Below are positions 6,784 to 14,004 of a DNA stretch of 14,534 nt, one piece after another. Below the pieces are notes generated by a model. That model was not told the DNA's origin. It did not search any database and worked only from the letters and a program-made list of their open reading frames with translations. Made by a program: the position numbers and the translations under genes. The stretch is from Candidatus Hydrogenedentota bacterium (lineage in GTDB: Bacteria; Hydrogenedentota; Hydrogenedentia; Hydrogenedentales; JAEUWI01): assembly GCA_030430835.1 (NCBI GenBank), contig JAUIKJ010000022.1, positions 1 through 14,534 on the forward strand. The letters are read 5' to 3'. The first letter of the stretch is position 1, and every line of letters starts with the position of its first letter.

Positions 6784-7542
6784 ATGATTCAGGGGCTCTA
6801 TACGGCGGCGTCGGGGATGATTGCCGTTGAAGGACGCCAGGACATCATCGCGAACAATATCGCCAACACGGGCACCCCCGGATTCAAGCGGCAGGAGCCG
6901 GTGCAACTCGGCTTCTACCAGATTTTCAACGAACAGCTGCGCCACCCCTTCCACTACAACCGGCAGGCCGCACCGGCCGGGGGCGTGAAGATCGTGGAAA
7001 CCTTCCCCCAGTTGGCCTCCGGCACCCTGCGTCCGACCGGGAACACGCTGGATCTTGGCCTGCGTGGTCCCGGGTTTATGGTGGTGGATACGCCCGGGGG
7101 CGAGCGCTTCACGCGATCGGGTGAGTTCACGGTGGACGTGGATGGACACCTGGCGACGCGGGATGGCTACAAGGTGCAGAGCGTGGCCGGTGCGCCGATT
7201 GATGTGCGCGGTGGCGCGGTGGTGGTGGCGCAGGGCGGCGGCGTAACGGTGGACGGCGTGCCGGCGGGACAAGTGCGGATGGTGGAGTTCACGGCGCCGG
7301 AGCGCTTGGAGCGGCAGGGTGACAGCCTGTATCGCGCCTCCGAAGCGGTACGCGCGCAGATGACGGACGCGTCGGGCACGACGATTGAGCAGGGTCAGAT
7401 CGAGATGTCCAACGTCAACGTGACCCTTGAGATGAGCAAGATGATGCTGGGGCTTCGTGCCTATGAGGCGAACCAGCGGGTGATACAAACGATCGACTCC
7501 ACCGTTGGGCGGATGATCGATCAGGTTGGGATGCCGCGCTAA
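6784..7542 (+). CDS. flgF: FlgF, proximal rod protein
   Basis: This 252-residue protein belongs to the flagellar rod/hook family and is the first gene of the operon. The N-terminal rod signature IQGLYTAASGM followed by IANNIANTGTPGFKR (residues 24-39) and the C-terminal helix with EMSNVNVTLEMSKMML and LRAYEANQRVIQT are typical of the coiled-coil ends shared by rod proteins. The middle block 'TGNTLDLGLRGPGFMVV' and 'FTRSGEFTVDVDGHLATRDGY' is shared by FlgF and FlgG. I call it FlgF because it is shorter, more divergent and precedes a canonical FlgG. The ATG at 6784 follows AAGGGGAG with 10 bases between; the frame is open upstream, but the family starts here. FlgF forms the proximal rod between the MS ring and FlgG, exported by the type III flagellar apparatus without a signal peptide. 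Confidence 0.9.
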   Translation: MIQGLYTAASGMIAVEGRQDIIANNIANTGTPGFKRQEPVQLGFYQIFNEQLRHPFHYNRQAAPAGGVKIVETFPQLASGTLRPTGNTLDLGLRGPGFMVVDTPGGERFTRSGEFTVDVDGHLATRDGYKVQSVAGAPIDVRGGAVVVAQGGGVTVDGVPAGQVRMVEFTAPERLERQGDSLYRASEAVRAQMTDASGTTIEQGQIEMSNVNVTLEMSKMMLGLRAYEANQRVIQTIDSTVGRMIDQVGMPR

Positions 7543-7560
7543 GCGGCGGGAGACTGACGC

Positions 7561-8352
7561 ATGATTCGTTCACTGTTCACGGCCGCGACGGGGATGATAG
7601 GCCAACAGATGAACATCGACACGATCGCGAACAACCTCGCGAACGTGAATACGACCGGCTTCAAGAAAAGCCGCGTGAACTTTCAGGATCTGCTTTACGA
7701 AACGATAAAGCCGGCGGGGTCCGAGACCACGGCGGGTACGACCATTCCCGAAGGCATTCAGGTGGGCCACGGCGTACGGCCGAGCGCGATCGCGAAGGTC
7801 TTCACGCCCGGCGCAGCAATCCAGACGGGCAACGCGCTCGACATGATGATCGAGGGTGAAGGCTTCTTTCAGGTCACCCTGCCGGACGGCACGGTGGCCT
7901 ATACGCGCGACGGTTCCTTCAAGATCAACGAGCAGGGCACGGTGCTGACGGCGGACGGCTACGCGCTGGAACCGGCGATTACCGTGCCGACCGATTCCGA
8001 ACTGATCTCCGTGAGTTCGGACGGTACCGTGTCGTCGCGGAGTCCGGGCGACAACGCGCCGCAGACCATCGGCACGATTCAACTGGTGCGCTTCTCGAAT
8101 CCGGCGGGCCTTGATGCGCGGCTGGGTCGAAACCTCCTGCTGGAGACCCAGGCCTCCGGCACGCCAACGGCGAGCACGCCCGGGTTGGACGGTGCGGGCA
8201 CGATAGCCCAGGGATTCCTGGAAAACTCAAACGTACAGGTGGTGGAAGAGATCCTGCAGATGATTATTGCGCAGCGTGCCTACGAGGCGAACTCGAAGGT
8301 GATCCAGACCGCAGACGACATGTTGCAGACGGCCAACAACGTGCGCCGATAG
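7561..8352 (+). CDS. flgG: FlgG, distal rod protein
   Basis: This 263-residue protein has the usual FlgG length. It starts with IRSLFTAATGM, followed by TIANNLANVNTTGFKKSRVNFQDLLYE, the strongest FlgG signature. The centre has TGNALDMMIEGEGFFQV and YTRDGSFKINEQGTVLTADGY. The end ENSNVQVVEEILQMIIAQRAYEANSK, with a final NNVRR, is the standard C-terminal helix. FlgG forms the distal rod that passes through the P and L rings. It is 18 bp after flgF, with GGGAG 8 bases before its ATG. Confidence 0.97.
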   Translation: MIRSLFTAATGMIGQQMNIDTIANNLANVNTTGFKKSRVNFQDLLYETIKPAGSETTAGTTIPEGIQVGHGVRPSAIAKVFTPGAAIQTGNALDMMIEGEGFFQVTLPDGTVAYTRDGSFKINEQGTVLTADGYALEPAITVPTDSELISVSSDGTVSSRSPGDNAPQTIGTIQLVRFSNPAGLDARLGRNLLLETQASGTPTASTPGLDGAGTIAQGFLENSNVQVVEEILQMIIAQRAYEANSKVIQTADDMLQTANNVRR

Positions 8353-8374
8353 GCCCTAGGCAGACGGAGTTTTC

Positions 8375-9316
8375 ATGAGACGGGTACACCATAGCGTTGT
8401 TCTGGCCCTGATGCTGACGGCGTCGGTGCATGCGGATCGGCTGGTGCTCAAGGAAGAGAGCTACGTCAAGGGGCCCACCGTGTATCTGCGTGATATCGCG
8501 GAGTTGGATGGTGCCTATGCAGAGACGCTGGCGGACATCGAGATAATCTCCGCGGCGAACCCGGGGGACTACCGGCGTGTGAATGCAGCGCTGGTGGCCT
8601 CGCGCGTACGCAGCGCGGGCGTGGGCTTGGAAGCAATCGAGATTGCGGGGCCGGAGATGGTCCGCGCAACCACCCTGCACCGCGACGTGCCGAAGGAAGA
8701 ACTGGCCGCGTCATTGCGATCCTACATCGAGCGGGAGATGCCGTGGCATCCAGAGGACACCGAAGTCTCCGTACCGCTACCGACGCAGGATGTGGTGACC
8801 CGGGATGGGCTGCTGGAGATCGCCTGGCGCCCGAGCCCGCAATACGCCTATGTCGGCGGCGGCGCCTTTCGCGGTGAGATCTATATTGACGGTCAACTCG
8901 AGCGATCGCTGACGATGCGCGCGAATGTGGAGACCTATGTCGACGTGGTGGTTGCGCGGCGCGACATTTCGCGGGGGCAACCGGTGAGCGGCGCGGATAT
9001 CGAATTTCGAAAACAGGCGATGAGCACCATGCCCAGCGGCGCGCTGACCGCGACGGACGAAGCCATCGGCATGGTCGCGCAGCGCACGATATTTACGGGC
9101 CAGGTGATCTCTGCGCGCAGTGTGCAGCCGCGTATCGCGGTCAAACGCAACCAGCTGGTCACGGTGGAGTTCACCGCGGGCGGTCTGCATGTGCAGGATC
9201 AGGTGAAGATCATGCACGACGCGCGCGTGGGGGACCTGGTGCGCTGCCAGAACCCGAAGTCCAAGGAAGAATTTCAGGGCATCGTACGCGCCGACGGCGT
9301 GATCGTCCTGCCGTAG
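8375..9316 (+). CDS. flgA: FlgA, P-ring assembly chaperone (SAF domain)
   Basis: This 313-residue periplasmic protein helps FlgI assemble into the P ring. A signal peptide occupies residues 1-20 (hydrophobic core VVLALMLTA, cleavage after SVHA). An N-terminal region (25-185) with 'VYLRDIAELDG' and a beta-rich segment precedes a SAF domain (about 188-250, VVARRDISRGQPV ... GMVAQRTIFTGQVI). The C-terminal FlgA domain (255-313) ends with RVGDLVRCQNPKSKEEFQGIV, the family's conserved closing motif. It is longer than the roughly 220-residue Escherichia protein because of the larger N-terminal part, as in many non-enteric bacteria. It follows flgG by 22 bp, with ACGGAG upstream of the ATG, and is followed 8 bp later by flgH. 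Confidence 0.93.
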   Translation: MRRVHHSVVLALMLTASVHADRLVLKEESYVKGPTVYLRDIAELDGAYAETLADIEIISAANPGDYRRVNAALVASRVRSAGVGLEAIEIAGPEMVRATTLHRDVPKEELAASLRSYIEREMPWHPEDTEVSVPLPTQDVVTRDGLLEIAWRPSPQYAYVGGGAFRGEIYIDGQLERSLTMRANVETYVDVVVARRDISRGQPVSGADIEFRKQAMSTMPSGALTATDEAIGMVAQRTIFTGQVISARSVQPRIAVKRNQLVTVEFTAGGLHVQDQVKIMHDARVGDLVRCQNPKSKEEFQGIVRADGVIVLP

Positions 9317-9324
9317 GAGGGGAT

Positions 9325-9966
9325 ATGCTTCTCAGAACTATTTTGCTTGGCGTGACAGGCCTGTTGGTGGCGCTGGGCGCGGGGGCAGATTCGCTGTTCT
9401 CGACGGCCTCCGCGAAGGAAGGCACGCTCATCGCCGAGAAGAAGAACCGCTTCGAGATCGGCGACATCATCACCGTGCTTGTCAACGAGCGCATCGACGC
9501 CTCCGCGACGGCGAATACCAACACGAAGAAAGAGGCCGACGTCTCCGCGGAGACGGATGAGTCGGCCAACAACTTCCTGACGGCGGAGCGCAGCGATGGC
9601 GGGCTGGGGATTATGAATGCGAACGCGCTTCCGAACTGGGAGACCGAGACCGAGAACGAGACGAAGAACACGGGGTCGACGCGGCGCAGCAGCACCCTGA
9701 AGACCTCGGTGAGCTGTTTCGTGACGAAGGTCTATCCGAACGGCAACATCATGTTGAAGGGCGAGCGGCTGATGAGTGTGAACCGGGAAGACTCGACGCT
9801 GGTCTTGAGCGGTCTGGTTCGGACCGAAGACATCACGCCGGGGAACACCGTCCAGTCCACACAAATCGCGAACCTCGAGATTCTGCTGAAGGGTCGCGGC
9901 CCGCTTTGGAACAACCAGCGCCGCGGCATTGTCACCAAGCTTCTCGACTGGGTGTCGCCCTTCTGA
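9325..9966 (+). CDS. flgH: FlgH, L-ring protein (without lipobox)
   Basis: This 213-residue protein forms the outer-membrane L ring around the rod. A signal peptide with hydrophobic core ends near ALGAGA|DS. The mature part starts DSLF, then RFEIGDIITVLVNERIDASA, a Thr/Asn/Glu-rich central stretch, and the C-terminal VYPNGNIMLKGERLMSVN, LVRTEDITPGNTVQS and KGRGPLWNN blocks, all characteristic of FlgH. Enteric FlgH is a lipoprotein with a Cys at the cleavage site; here there is no Cys near the cleavage site, so it is probably not lipidated. AGGAGGGG lies just upstream and overlaps the flgA stop. Its TGA shares one base with the flgI ATG. Confidence 0.95.
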   Translation: MLLRTILLGVTGLLVALGAGADSLFSTASAKEGTLIAEKKNRFEIGDIITVLVNERIDASATANTNTKKEADVSAETDESANNFLTAERSDGGLGIMNANALPNWETETENETKNTGSTRRSSTLKTSVSCFVTKVYPNGNIMLKGERLMSVNREDSTLVLSGLVRTEDITPGNTVQSTQIANLEILLKGRGPLWNNQRRGIVTKLLDWVSPF

Positions 9967-11090
9967 TGCGTGAAGCTTCCACAGATCGCCGCCCCTGGCG
10001 CCGGTGCCTGCCGCTGGCGCTTACCGTTGTATTGCTCGCGTGGCCCGCTGCCGCCGCACGGATCGGGGATCTCTGCGAAGTGCAGGGCGTCCGCGGCAAC
10101 ATCCTCAGCGGCACCGGCATCATCGTGGGTCTGAACGGCACGGGCGACAGCGCGGGCGCCGCGGTCATTGCGCTGGAGCGTATGAACGAGCGGCTCGGGA
10201 TTGACGTCGACAATCTGAAGGAACTCAGTTCGAAGAATGCTGCGGTCGTCAATGTTACCGCGGTGATCCCGGCCTACGCGAAGGAAGGCACGCGCATCGA
10301 TGTGAGTGTCCACTCCATCTACGACGCGAAGAGCCTGGAAGGTGGGACCCTGATGGAGACGTATCTGCGGGGGCCGGGCGGCAGTGAAACAGTGTATGCC
10401 GTGGCGCAGGGGCCGGTGTCGATTGGAGGATTCAATGCCGACGCGGGCGGCGGCACCAGCGTGCGGCAGAACCACGTGACCGCCGGCCGGATTCCGATGG
10501 GTGCGTATGTGGAGAACGAGGTGCCCTCGACGATCACCGACGGCGAGCGCCTGGTGCTGTTGCTCAAGCGGCCGGATATCAACACGGCCAGTGGGATCCA
10601 GGAAAGCATCAATCAGGTCTACGGCAACGGTGCCGCGGAGGCGACCGGTGGCGGCAGCGTGCGCGTTCGGATTCCTCCGGCCGAGCAGTCCGATCTCTTC
10701 GGTTTTATCGCGCGCCTCGACACCATCGACGTGACCACGACGGCACCGTCGAAGGTGGTGTTTAACGAGCGGACGGGAACGATCGTGGTGGGTGGCAACG
10801 TCATGATCAAGCCCTGTCAGGTGGCACACGGCAGCCTGACCATCAAGATCGCCACGACGCCCCAAGTGACGCCAGCGCTTTCTTTCACGGACGCCGATCC
10901 GGTGGTTACCGAGTCGGTGGAATTGGAGGTGGAGGAGCCGGAGGTGTACCTGATGCCGGTGGAGGGGACGTCGGCGGGCGATGTCGCGGAGGCCTTGAAC
11001 CGGTTGCGGGTCACGCCACGGGACATGATCTCCATTTTCCAGGCGCTGCGCGAAGCGGGTGCACTCGAAGCGGACCTGGAGATCATGTGA
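9966..11090 (+). CDS. flgI: FlgI, P-ring protein
   Basis: This 374-residue protein polymerises into the periplasmic P ring that bears the rod against peptidoglycan. A signal peptide (basic DRRPWRR, then LPLALTVVLLAWPAAA) is followed by ARIGDLCEVQGVRGN and GTGIIVGLNGTGDS, the canonical FlgI start. Further signatures are YAKEGTRIDVSVHSI, LRGPGGSETVYAVAQGP and, near the C-terminus, VVGGNVMIKPCQVAHGSL, ending with RVTPRDMISIFQALREAGAL. The length is normal. It starts at an ATG overlapping the flgH stop (TGATG) and ends with a TGA overlapping the flgJ ATG in the same way, indicating translational coupling along the ring genes. Two cysteines lie in the mature protein, so a disulfide as in enteric FlgI is possible but not shown. 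Confidence 0.97.
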   Translation: MREASTDRRPWRRCLPLALTVVLLAWPAAAARIGDLCEVQGVRGNILSGTGIIVGLNGTGDSAGAAVIALERMNERLGIDVDNLKELSSKNAAVVNVTAVIPAYAKEGTRIDVSVHSIYDAKSLEGGTLMETYLRGPGGSETVYAVAQGPVSIGGFNADAGGGTSVRQNHVTAGRIPMGAYVENEVPSTITDGERLVLLLKRPDINTASGIQESINQVYGNGAAEATGGGSVRVRIPPAEQSDLFGFIARLDTIDVTTTAPSKVVFNERTGTIVVGGNVMIKPCQVAHGSLTIKIATTPQVTPALSFTDADPVVTESVELEVEEPEVYLMPVEGTSAGDVAEALNRLRVTPRDMISIFQALREAGALEADLEIM

Positions 11091-11560
11091 TGCTCTACGT
11101 AAACCCACTCCAGACCAGCACGGATTGGCGCAGCGACCCGGCGCAGTTTTCCGCGCAACGCGAGCAACAGGCACTTGAGGAGTTTGAGCGCGTCTTTCTC
11201 TACCAGATGCTTCGGGAGATGCGAAAGACGGTGCCGGACGGTGGGCTTTTCGCGCCCTCGCCTGCACAGAAGTTTTTTGAGGAAAGCCTGGACGACGCCC
11301 TCGCCGGATCGATGGCAGAGTCGGGGCAATTGGGTATCGCGAAGCAGATCAAGGCCCAATGGGAACAGACGCGGGCGGCCCGGGCCGATCGTCCGAACGG
11401 TCTGCTTGAACGCGCGTCGCGCGGATACCGCCTGCATCCGGAGCTGGCGGGCCTGGCGCTGGAACCAGCCGCTACGACCAGACCGGCTTCAAGTCCCGGT
11501 GCGGTCCTGCCGATAAGCAACACGGCATCGCAATCCCGCATGGGCTTGCCGGTGCGCTGA
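11090..11560 (+). CDS. flgJ: FlgJ-type rod-binding (rod cap) protein without muramidase domain
   Basis: This 156-residue protein matches the N-terminal rod-binding domain of FlgJ, which caps the growing rod. The conserved block runs from about residue 29 (FERVFLYQMLREMRK) to KFFEESLDDALAGSMAESGQLGIAKQI (about 62-88). The rest is a low-complexity, Pro/Ser-rich tail. The C-terminal glucosaminidase domain of gammaproteobacterial FlgJ is absent, as in many other phyla, so a separate enzyme must open the peptidoglycan. The ATG at 11090 shares its first base with the flgI stop; a GTG three bases earlier is also in frame but the TGATG arrangement matches the flgH-flgI junction. A short gene with EF-hands follows. 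Confidence 0.9.
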   Translation: MLYVNPLQTSTDWRSDPAQFSAQREQQALEEFERVFLYQMLREMRKTVPDGGLFAPSPAQKFFEESLDDALAGSMAESGQLGIAKQIKAQWEQTRAARADRPNGLLERASRGYRLHPELAGLALEPAATTRPASSPGAVLPISNTASQSRMGLPVR

Positions 11561-11570
11561 GGAGTTGAGC

Positions 11571-11948
11571 ATGTCTTTTCTTGGAGAACTCGGATCCATC
11601 AACGCGGTACTCAAGAGTGCCACGGGCCTGGTGCGGGAGTTCAAACGGCCGCGGGTCAAGAGCGAGGACTTTGCGCGCTTGCTGGAGGCGCAAGTCCAGC
11701 AGGCGGCATCGGCCAAGGGCGCGCCCGGCGCGTCGCGTCCGGAGACCGTGGGTGAGACCGCGTCCCGGCTTACCGGGCAGTTCATGCAACTGCGTGACGC
11801 CGATCGGAACGGTACGCTCGATCTGGCGGAGAGCGGGCTGGACGCAGCGGCCTTCGCGGGCGTGGATCTCGACGGTGACGGACAACTCAACCGGGCCGAG
11901 CTAGAGGCTGTGGCGGCCGCGCGCATTGTGTCGCGTTACCAGCAATAG
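11571..11948 (+). CDS. Small protein with two EF-hand loops, in the flagellar operon
   Basis: This 125-residue protein lies between flgJ and flgN. Its C-terminal half has two textbook 12-residue calcium-binding loops: DADRNGTLDLAE (76-87) and DLDGDGQLNRAE (99-110), with Asp/Asn ligands at positions 1, 3, 5 and 9 and Glu at 12. The loop starts are only 23 residues apart, closer than in a standard EF-hand pair and nearer to dockerin-like spacing. The N-terminal half (1-75) is helical in character, with KSEDFARLLEAQVQQ, and I do not recognise it. No signal peptide or membrane segment is seen. The ATG follows GAGGAG by about 7 bases; a TTG 6 bases earlier is less likely. The flgM anti-sigma gene often sits in this slot, but no FlgM resemblance is visible. 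Calcium-dependent control of flagellar assembly or export is a guess from context only. Confidence 0.8.
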   Translation: MSFLGELGSINAVLKSATGLVREFKRPRVKSEDFARLLEAQVQQAASAKGAPGASRPETVGETASRLTGQFMQLRDADRNGTLDLAESGLDAAAFAGVDLDGDGQLNRAELEAVAAARIVSRYQQ

Positions 11949-11963
11949 GGAGAGGGACTGCGC

Positions 11964-12479
11964 ATGACACCGGCCGAGTCGGTACTTGAGAAGCTGTGCG
12001 ATCACTTCGATGACGAGTTGGAGCGCCAGGAAAACATGCTGGCGCTGTGCATCGCACAGGGCGAAGCGGCCCGGGCGCACGACTTGGAGTTTCTGGAGGC
12101 CAAGACCGCAGCGATGATGGCCTTGCAGCAGGAGGCGATCGATGCGGAAGCCGAGCGCCTTTCGCTGGTGTGCCAGGTGGTCGATGCCTATGACCTGCCG
12201 GTGGAGAAGCAGACCTTGAGCGATCTGATACGTATCGCGCCGGAGCCGTGGAAACGGCGCTTGGGCGAGTTTCAGACGAAGATGCGGGAGGTAATCGAGT
12301 CGGTGCGGAAGGTCTCGCAGGAGAATGCGGGCCTGATGCGCCGGTCGCAGCGGGTGGTCAACGATGCCCTGAACACGGTGATGCGCTTCAATCCCGCCGG
12401 CGGCGGCCGCTACGACGCCTCGGGCCATGCCGAGCCGGTGTTTGCGGCGCGTGCGGCTTTCGTGGATCACCGGGGCTAA
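11964..12479 (+). CDS. flgN: FlgN-like flagellar export chaperone
   Basis: This 171-residue, mostly helical protein fits the FlgN family, the cytoplasmic chaperone that holds the hook-filament junction proteins FlgK and FlgL before export. It has a long Glu/Ala/Leu-rich antiparallel helix pattern: LCDHFDDELERQENMLALC at the start, a central stretch with LEAKTAAMMALQQEAI, and a last helix ending in ALNTVMRFNPAGGGRYD, which matches the usual FlgN 'N...Y...G.Y' closing. Sequence conservation in this family is weak, so gene position counts: it is immediately upstream of flgL (15 bp apart). GGGAGAGGGA precedes the ATG. flgK, the usual neighbour, is not present between flgN and flgL. Confidence 0.82.
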   Translation: MTPAESVLEKLCDHFDDELERQENMLALCIAQGEAARAHDLEFLEAKTAAMMALQQEAIDAEAERLSLVCQVVDAYDLPVEKQTLSDLIRIAPEPWKRRLGEFQTKMREVIESVRKVSQENAGLMRRSQRVVNDALNTVMRFNPAGGGRYDASGHAEPVFAARAAFVDHRG

Positions 12480-12494
12480 GCCACAGGAAGTACC

Positions 12495-13418
12495 ATGGGA
12501 TCGATACGGGTAACACAACGTATTTTGGTGGATCGCGTGCTGAACAACATCAGCGCGGCAAATCTGCGCCTGCTGAAACTGCAGGATCAGCTTGCCACGG
12601 GCCAACGCGTCAATACGCCGTCCGACGATCCCCTTGCGGCGCGGCGCGCGATCAATGCGCGATCTGAGATCGCCAAGAACGATCAGTACCTCACGAACAT
12701 CTCCACCATATCGCCGCAATTGCTGGAGACGGAAACGGCCATCCGGACGAGTGTGGACATCGTGCAGCGGGTACGTGAACTGACTCTGCAGGGTGCAAAC
12801 GACACGAATGGCCAAGAGCAGCGCGACGCCATTGCCATTGAGATCAACCAGCTCTTGGAAAACCTGCTGGTGCAGTCGAACACGATCACGAACGGGCGCT
12901 ACATATTCGGTGGAACCCGTACGCTGAACGAGCCCTTCGCCGCCACGCGCGATTCCAACGGCGATATCACAGCGGTGAGTTTCGAAGGCAACGCGGAGCA
13001 GATCAACATTGAGATCTCCGAGGGCACCACGGTGGTGAGCAACGTGCCGGGTGACTCGGTCTTCAATTCTACCTCCGCGAGCACGGAGGACATCTTTCAG
13101 GTTCTGATTGACGTGCGCGACAATCTCTTTGCGGGGGATACTGCGGCCCTGCAGGACCGGCTGGGCGAACTGGAGACGGCGGAAGATCAACTGCTGGTTT
13201 CGACCGCGCGCATTGGTGCGATCACCTCGCGGATAGAGCGGGTTGATTCCAACCTGCAGGAGATCAACGTGCAGTTGGCGGACGTGCTCTCCGACAACAT
13301 TGATGCAGACTTTGCCGAGGTGACGCTAAACCTCAATGCACAGTCCAATGCGTTTCAAGCGGCCTTGACCGCCGGCGCGCGCGTGATTCAGCCCTCGCTG
13401 CTCCAGTTTCTTCAGTAG
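12495..13418 (+). CDS. flgL: FlgL, hook-filament junction protein
   Basis: This 307-residue protein matches FlgL, which joins the hook (through FlgK) to the flagellin filament. The N-terminal D0/D1 helices show IRVTQRILVDRVLNNIS, LLKLQDQLATGQRVNTPSDDP and RVRELTLQGANDTNG; ITNGRYIFGGTRT is the conserved end of the first D1 helix. The C-terminal helix ends SNAFQAALTAGARVIQPSLLQFL, the usual FlgL close. A variable middle (about 145-210) forms the surface domain. AGGA lies 6 bases before the ATG. Flagellin is a related family, but the C-terminus and the flgN neighbour favour FlgL. It is the last gene of the flagellar operon; no clear intrinsic terminator follows. Confidence 0.93.
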   Translation: MGSIRVTQRILVDRVLNNISAANLRLLKLQDQLATGQRVNTPSDDPLAARRAINARSEIAKNDQYLTNISTISPQLLETETAIRTSVDIVQRVRELTLQGANDTNGQEQRDAIAIEINQLLENLLVQSNTITNGRYIFGGTRTLNEPFAATRDSNGDITAVSFEGNAEQINIEISEGTTVVSNVPGDSVFNSTSASTEDIFQVLIDVRDNLFAGDTAALQDRLGELETAEDQLLVSTARIGAITSRIERVDSNLQEINVQLADVLSDNIDADFAEVTLNLNAQSNAFQAALTAGARVIQPSLLQFLQ

Positions 13419-13449
13419 TTGTGCCCCGGTTTTTCGCCCGCCTCCGGCC

Positions 13450-13458
13450 TGCTATACT
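13450..13458 (+). promoter_or_regulatory. Extended -10 (sigma-70 type) promoter
   Basis: TGCTATACT gives a TG-n-TATACT extended -10 element 31 bases before the lipoprotein start codon. The -35 region at a 17-base spacing (TTTTTC) is poor, which is usual for extended -10 promoters. It suggests that the lipoprotein gene is transcribed apart from the flagellar operon. Confidence 0.55.
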
Positions 13459-13488
13459 CTGTCCATCATCTTTTCAAGGAGACAGGTC

Positions 13489-14004
13489 GTGAAGAACGCG
13501 CTACTTATTTCGGGGTTGATGCTTGTGCTGTCCGGTTGTGCCACGGGGGGGGACGACGGTGTGATGGACAAGGTACTCACGGATTTTGGTATTCGTGAAC
13601 CCGGTGAAGACTACGAGCGTGGCTCCGATCAGGTGATGTCGCGGCTCGATGGCGTGGGCGCGCAGGAAATCAAGCGCCTGAATGCCGGTGCGCGCCACGG
13701 CGAAGTGAAATTTCAGGAAGACGGCATCCGCGGCACCTTCTACAAGGAAGTGAAGGTCTACGAGAACTACTATCCGCTGGAGGCCAACGCCATCTCGCGG
13801 AACACACGTGGCGAGCGTGGGTACCACGGCTTCATCGAGTACGAGTACCGAATCTACCAGGGGCCCCGCAAGCCAACGCGCGCCGAGGCGGCCGCGGAGC
13901 AGGCATCCGTACCGACGGGCGAGGAAGGCCGCCAGACCTTCCGTTATACTTTCGGCCCGGGCGGCACCTGGAACGGGGCGGAAGGGGAAGAAGTTCGCCG
14001 CTAA
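13489..14004 (+). CDS. Small lipoprotein of unknown function
   Basis: This 171-residue protein starts with a lipoprotein signal (basic KN, hydrophobic ALLISGLMLVL) and a lipobox LSGC with Cys17. The mature part is charged, with conserved-looking aromatic stretches (VKVYENYYPLEANA and GFIEYEYRIYQGPRKPTR). I recognise no known family. The start codon is GTG at 13489, preceded by AAGGAG with 7 bases between, which decides the start. Asp residues follow the Cys within a few positions, but the rule that +2 Asp retains lipoproteins in the inner membrane is established only for enteric bacteria; here +2 is Ala, suggesting the outer membrane. A run of eight G residues (13545-13552) lies just after the lipobox codons. 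Its end overlaps the convergent phosphodiesterase gene by 4 bp. Confidence 0.8.
   Translation: MKNALLISGLMLVLSGCATGGDDGVMDKVLTDFGIREPGEDYERGSDQVMSRLDGVGAQEIKRLNAGARHGEVKFQEDGIRGTFYKEVKVYENYYPLEANAISRNTRGERGYHGFIEYEYRIYQGPRKPTRAEAAAEQASVPTGEEGRQTFRYTFGPGGTWNGAEGEEVRR

Noticed and set aside
9732..11267. Long open frame of 511 codons on the minus strand opposite flgH and flgI
   Set aside because: It is the antisense shadow of two clearly conserved flagellar genes; its translation is His/Arg/Gly-rich with no recognisable motif, typical of GC-rich antisense frames.
11901..13190. 429-codon minus-strand frame opposite flgN and flgL
   Set aside because: It lies across three well-supported genes on the plus strand and has an Arg/His/Leu-rich low-information composition with no family resemblance.
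13419..13450. Terminator after flgL
   Set aside because: There is a T5 run and GC-rich sequence, but the T-run comes before the GC-rich part and no stable stem precedes it.
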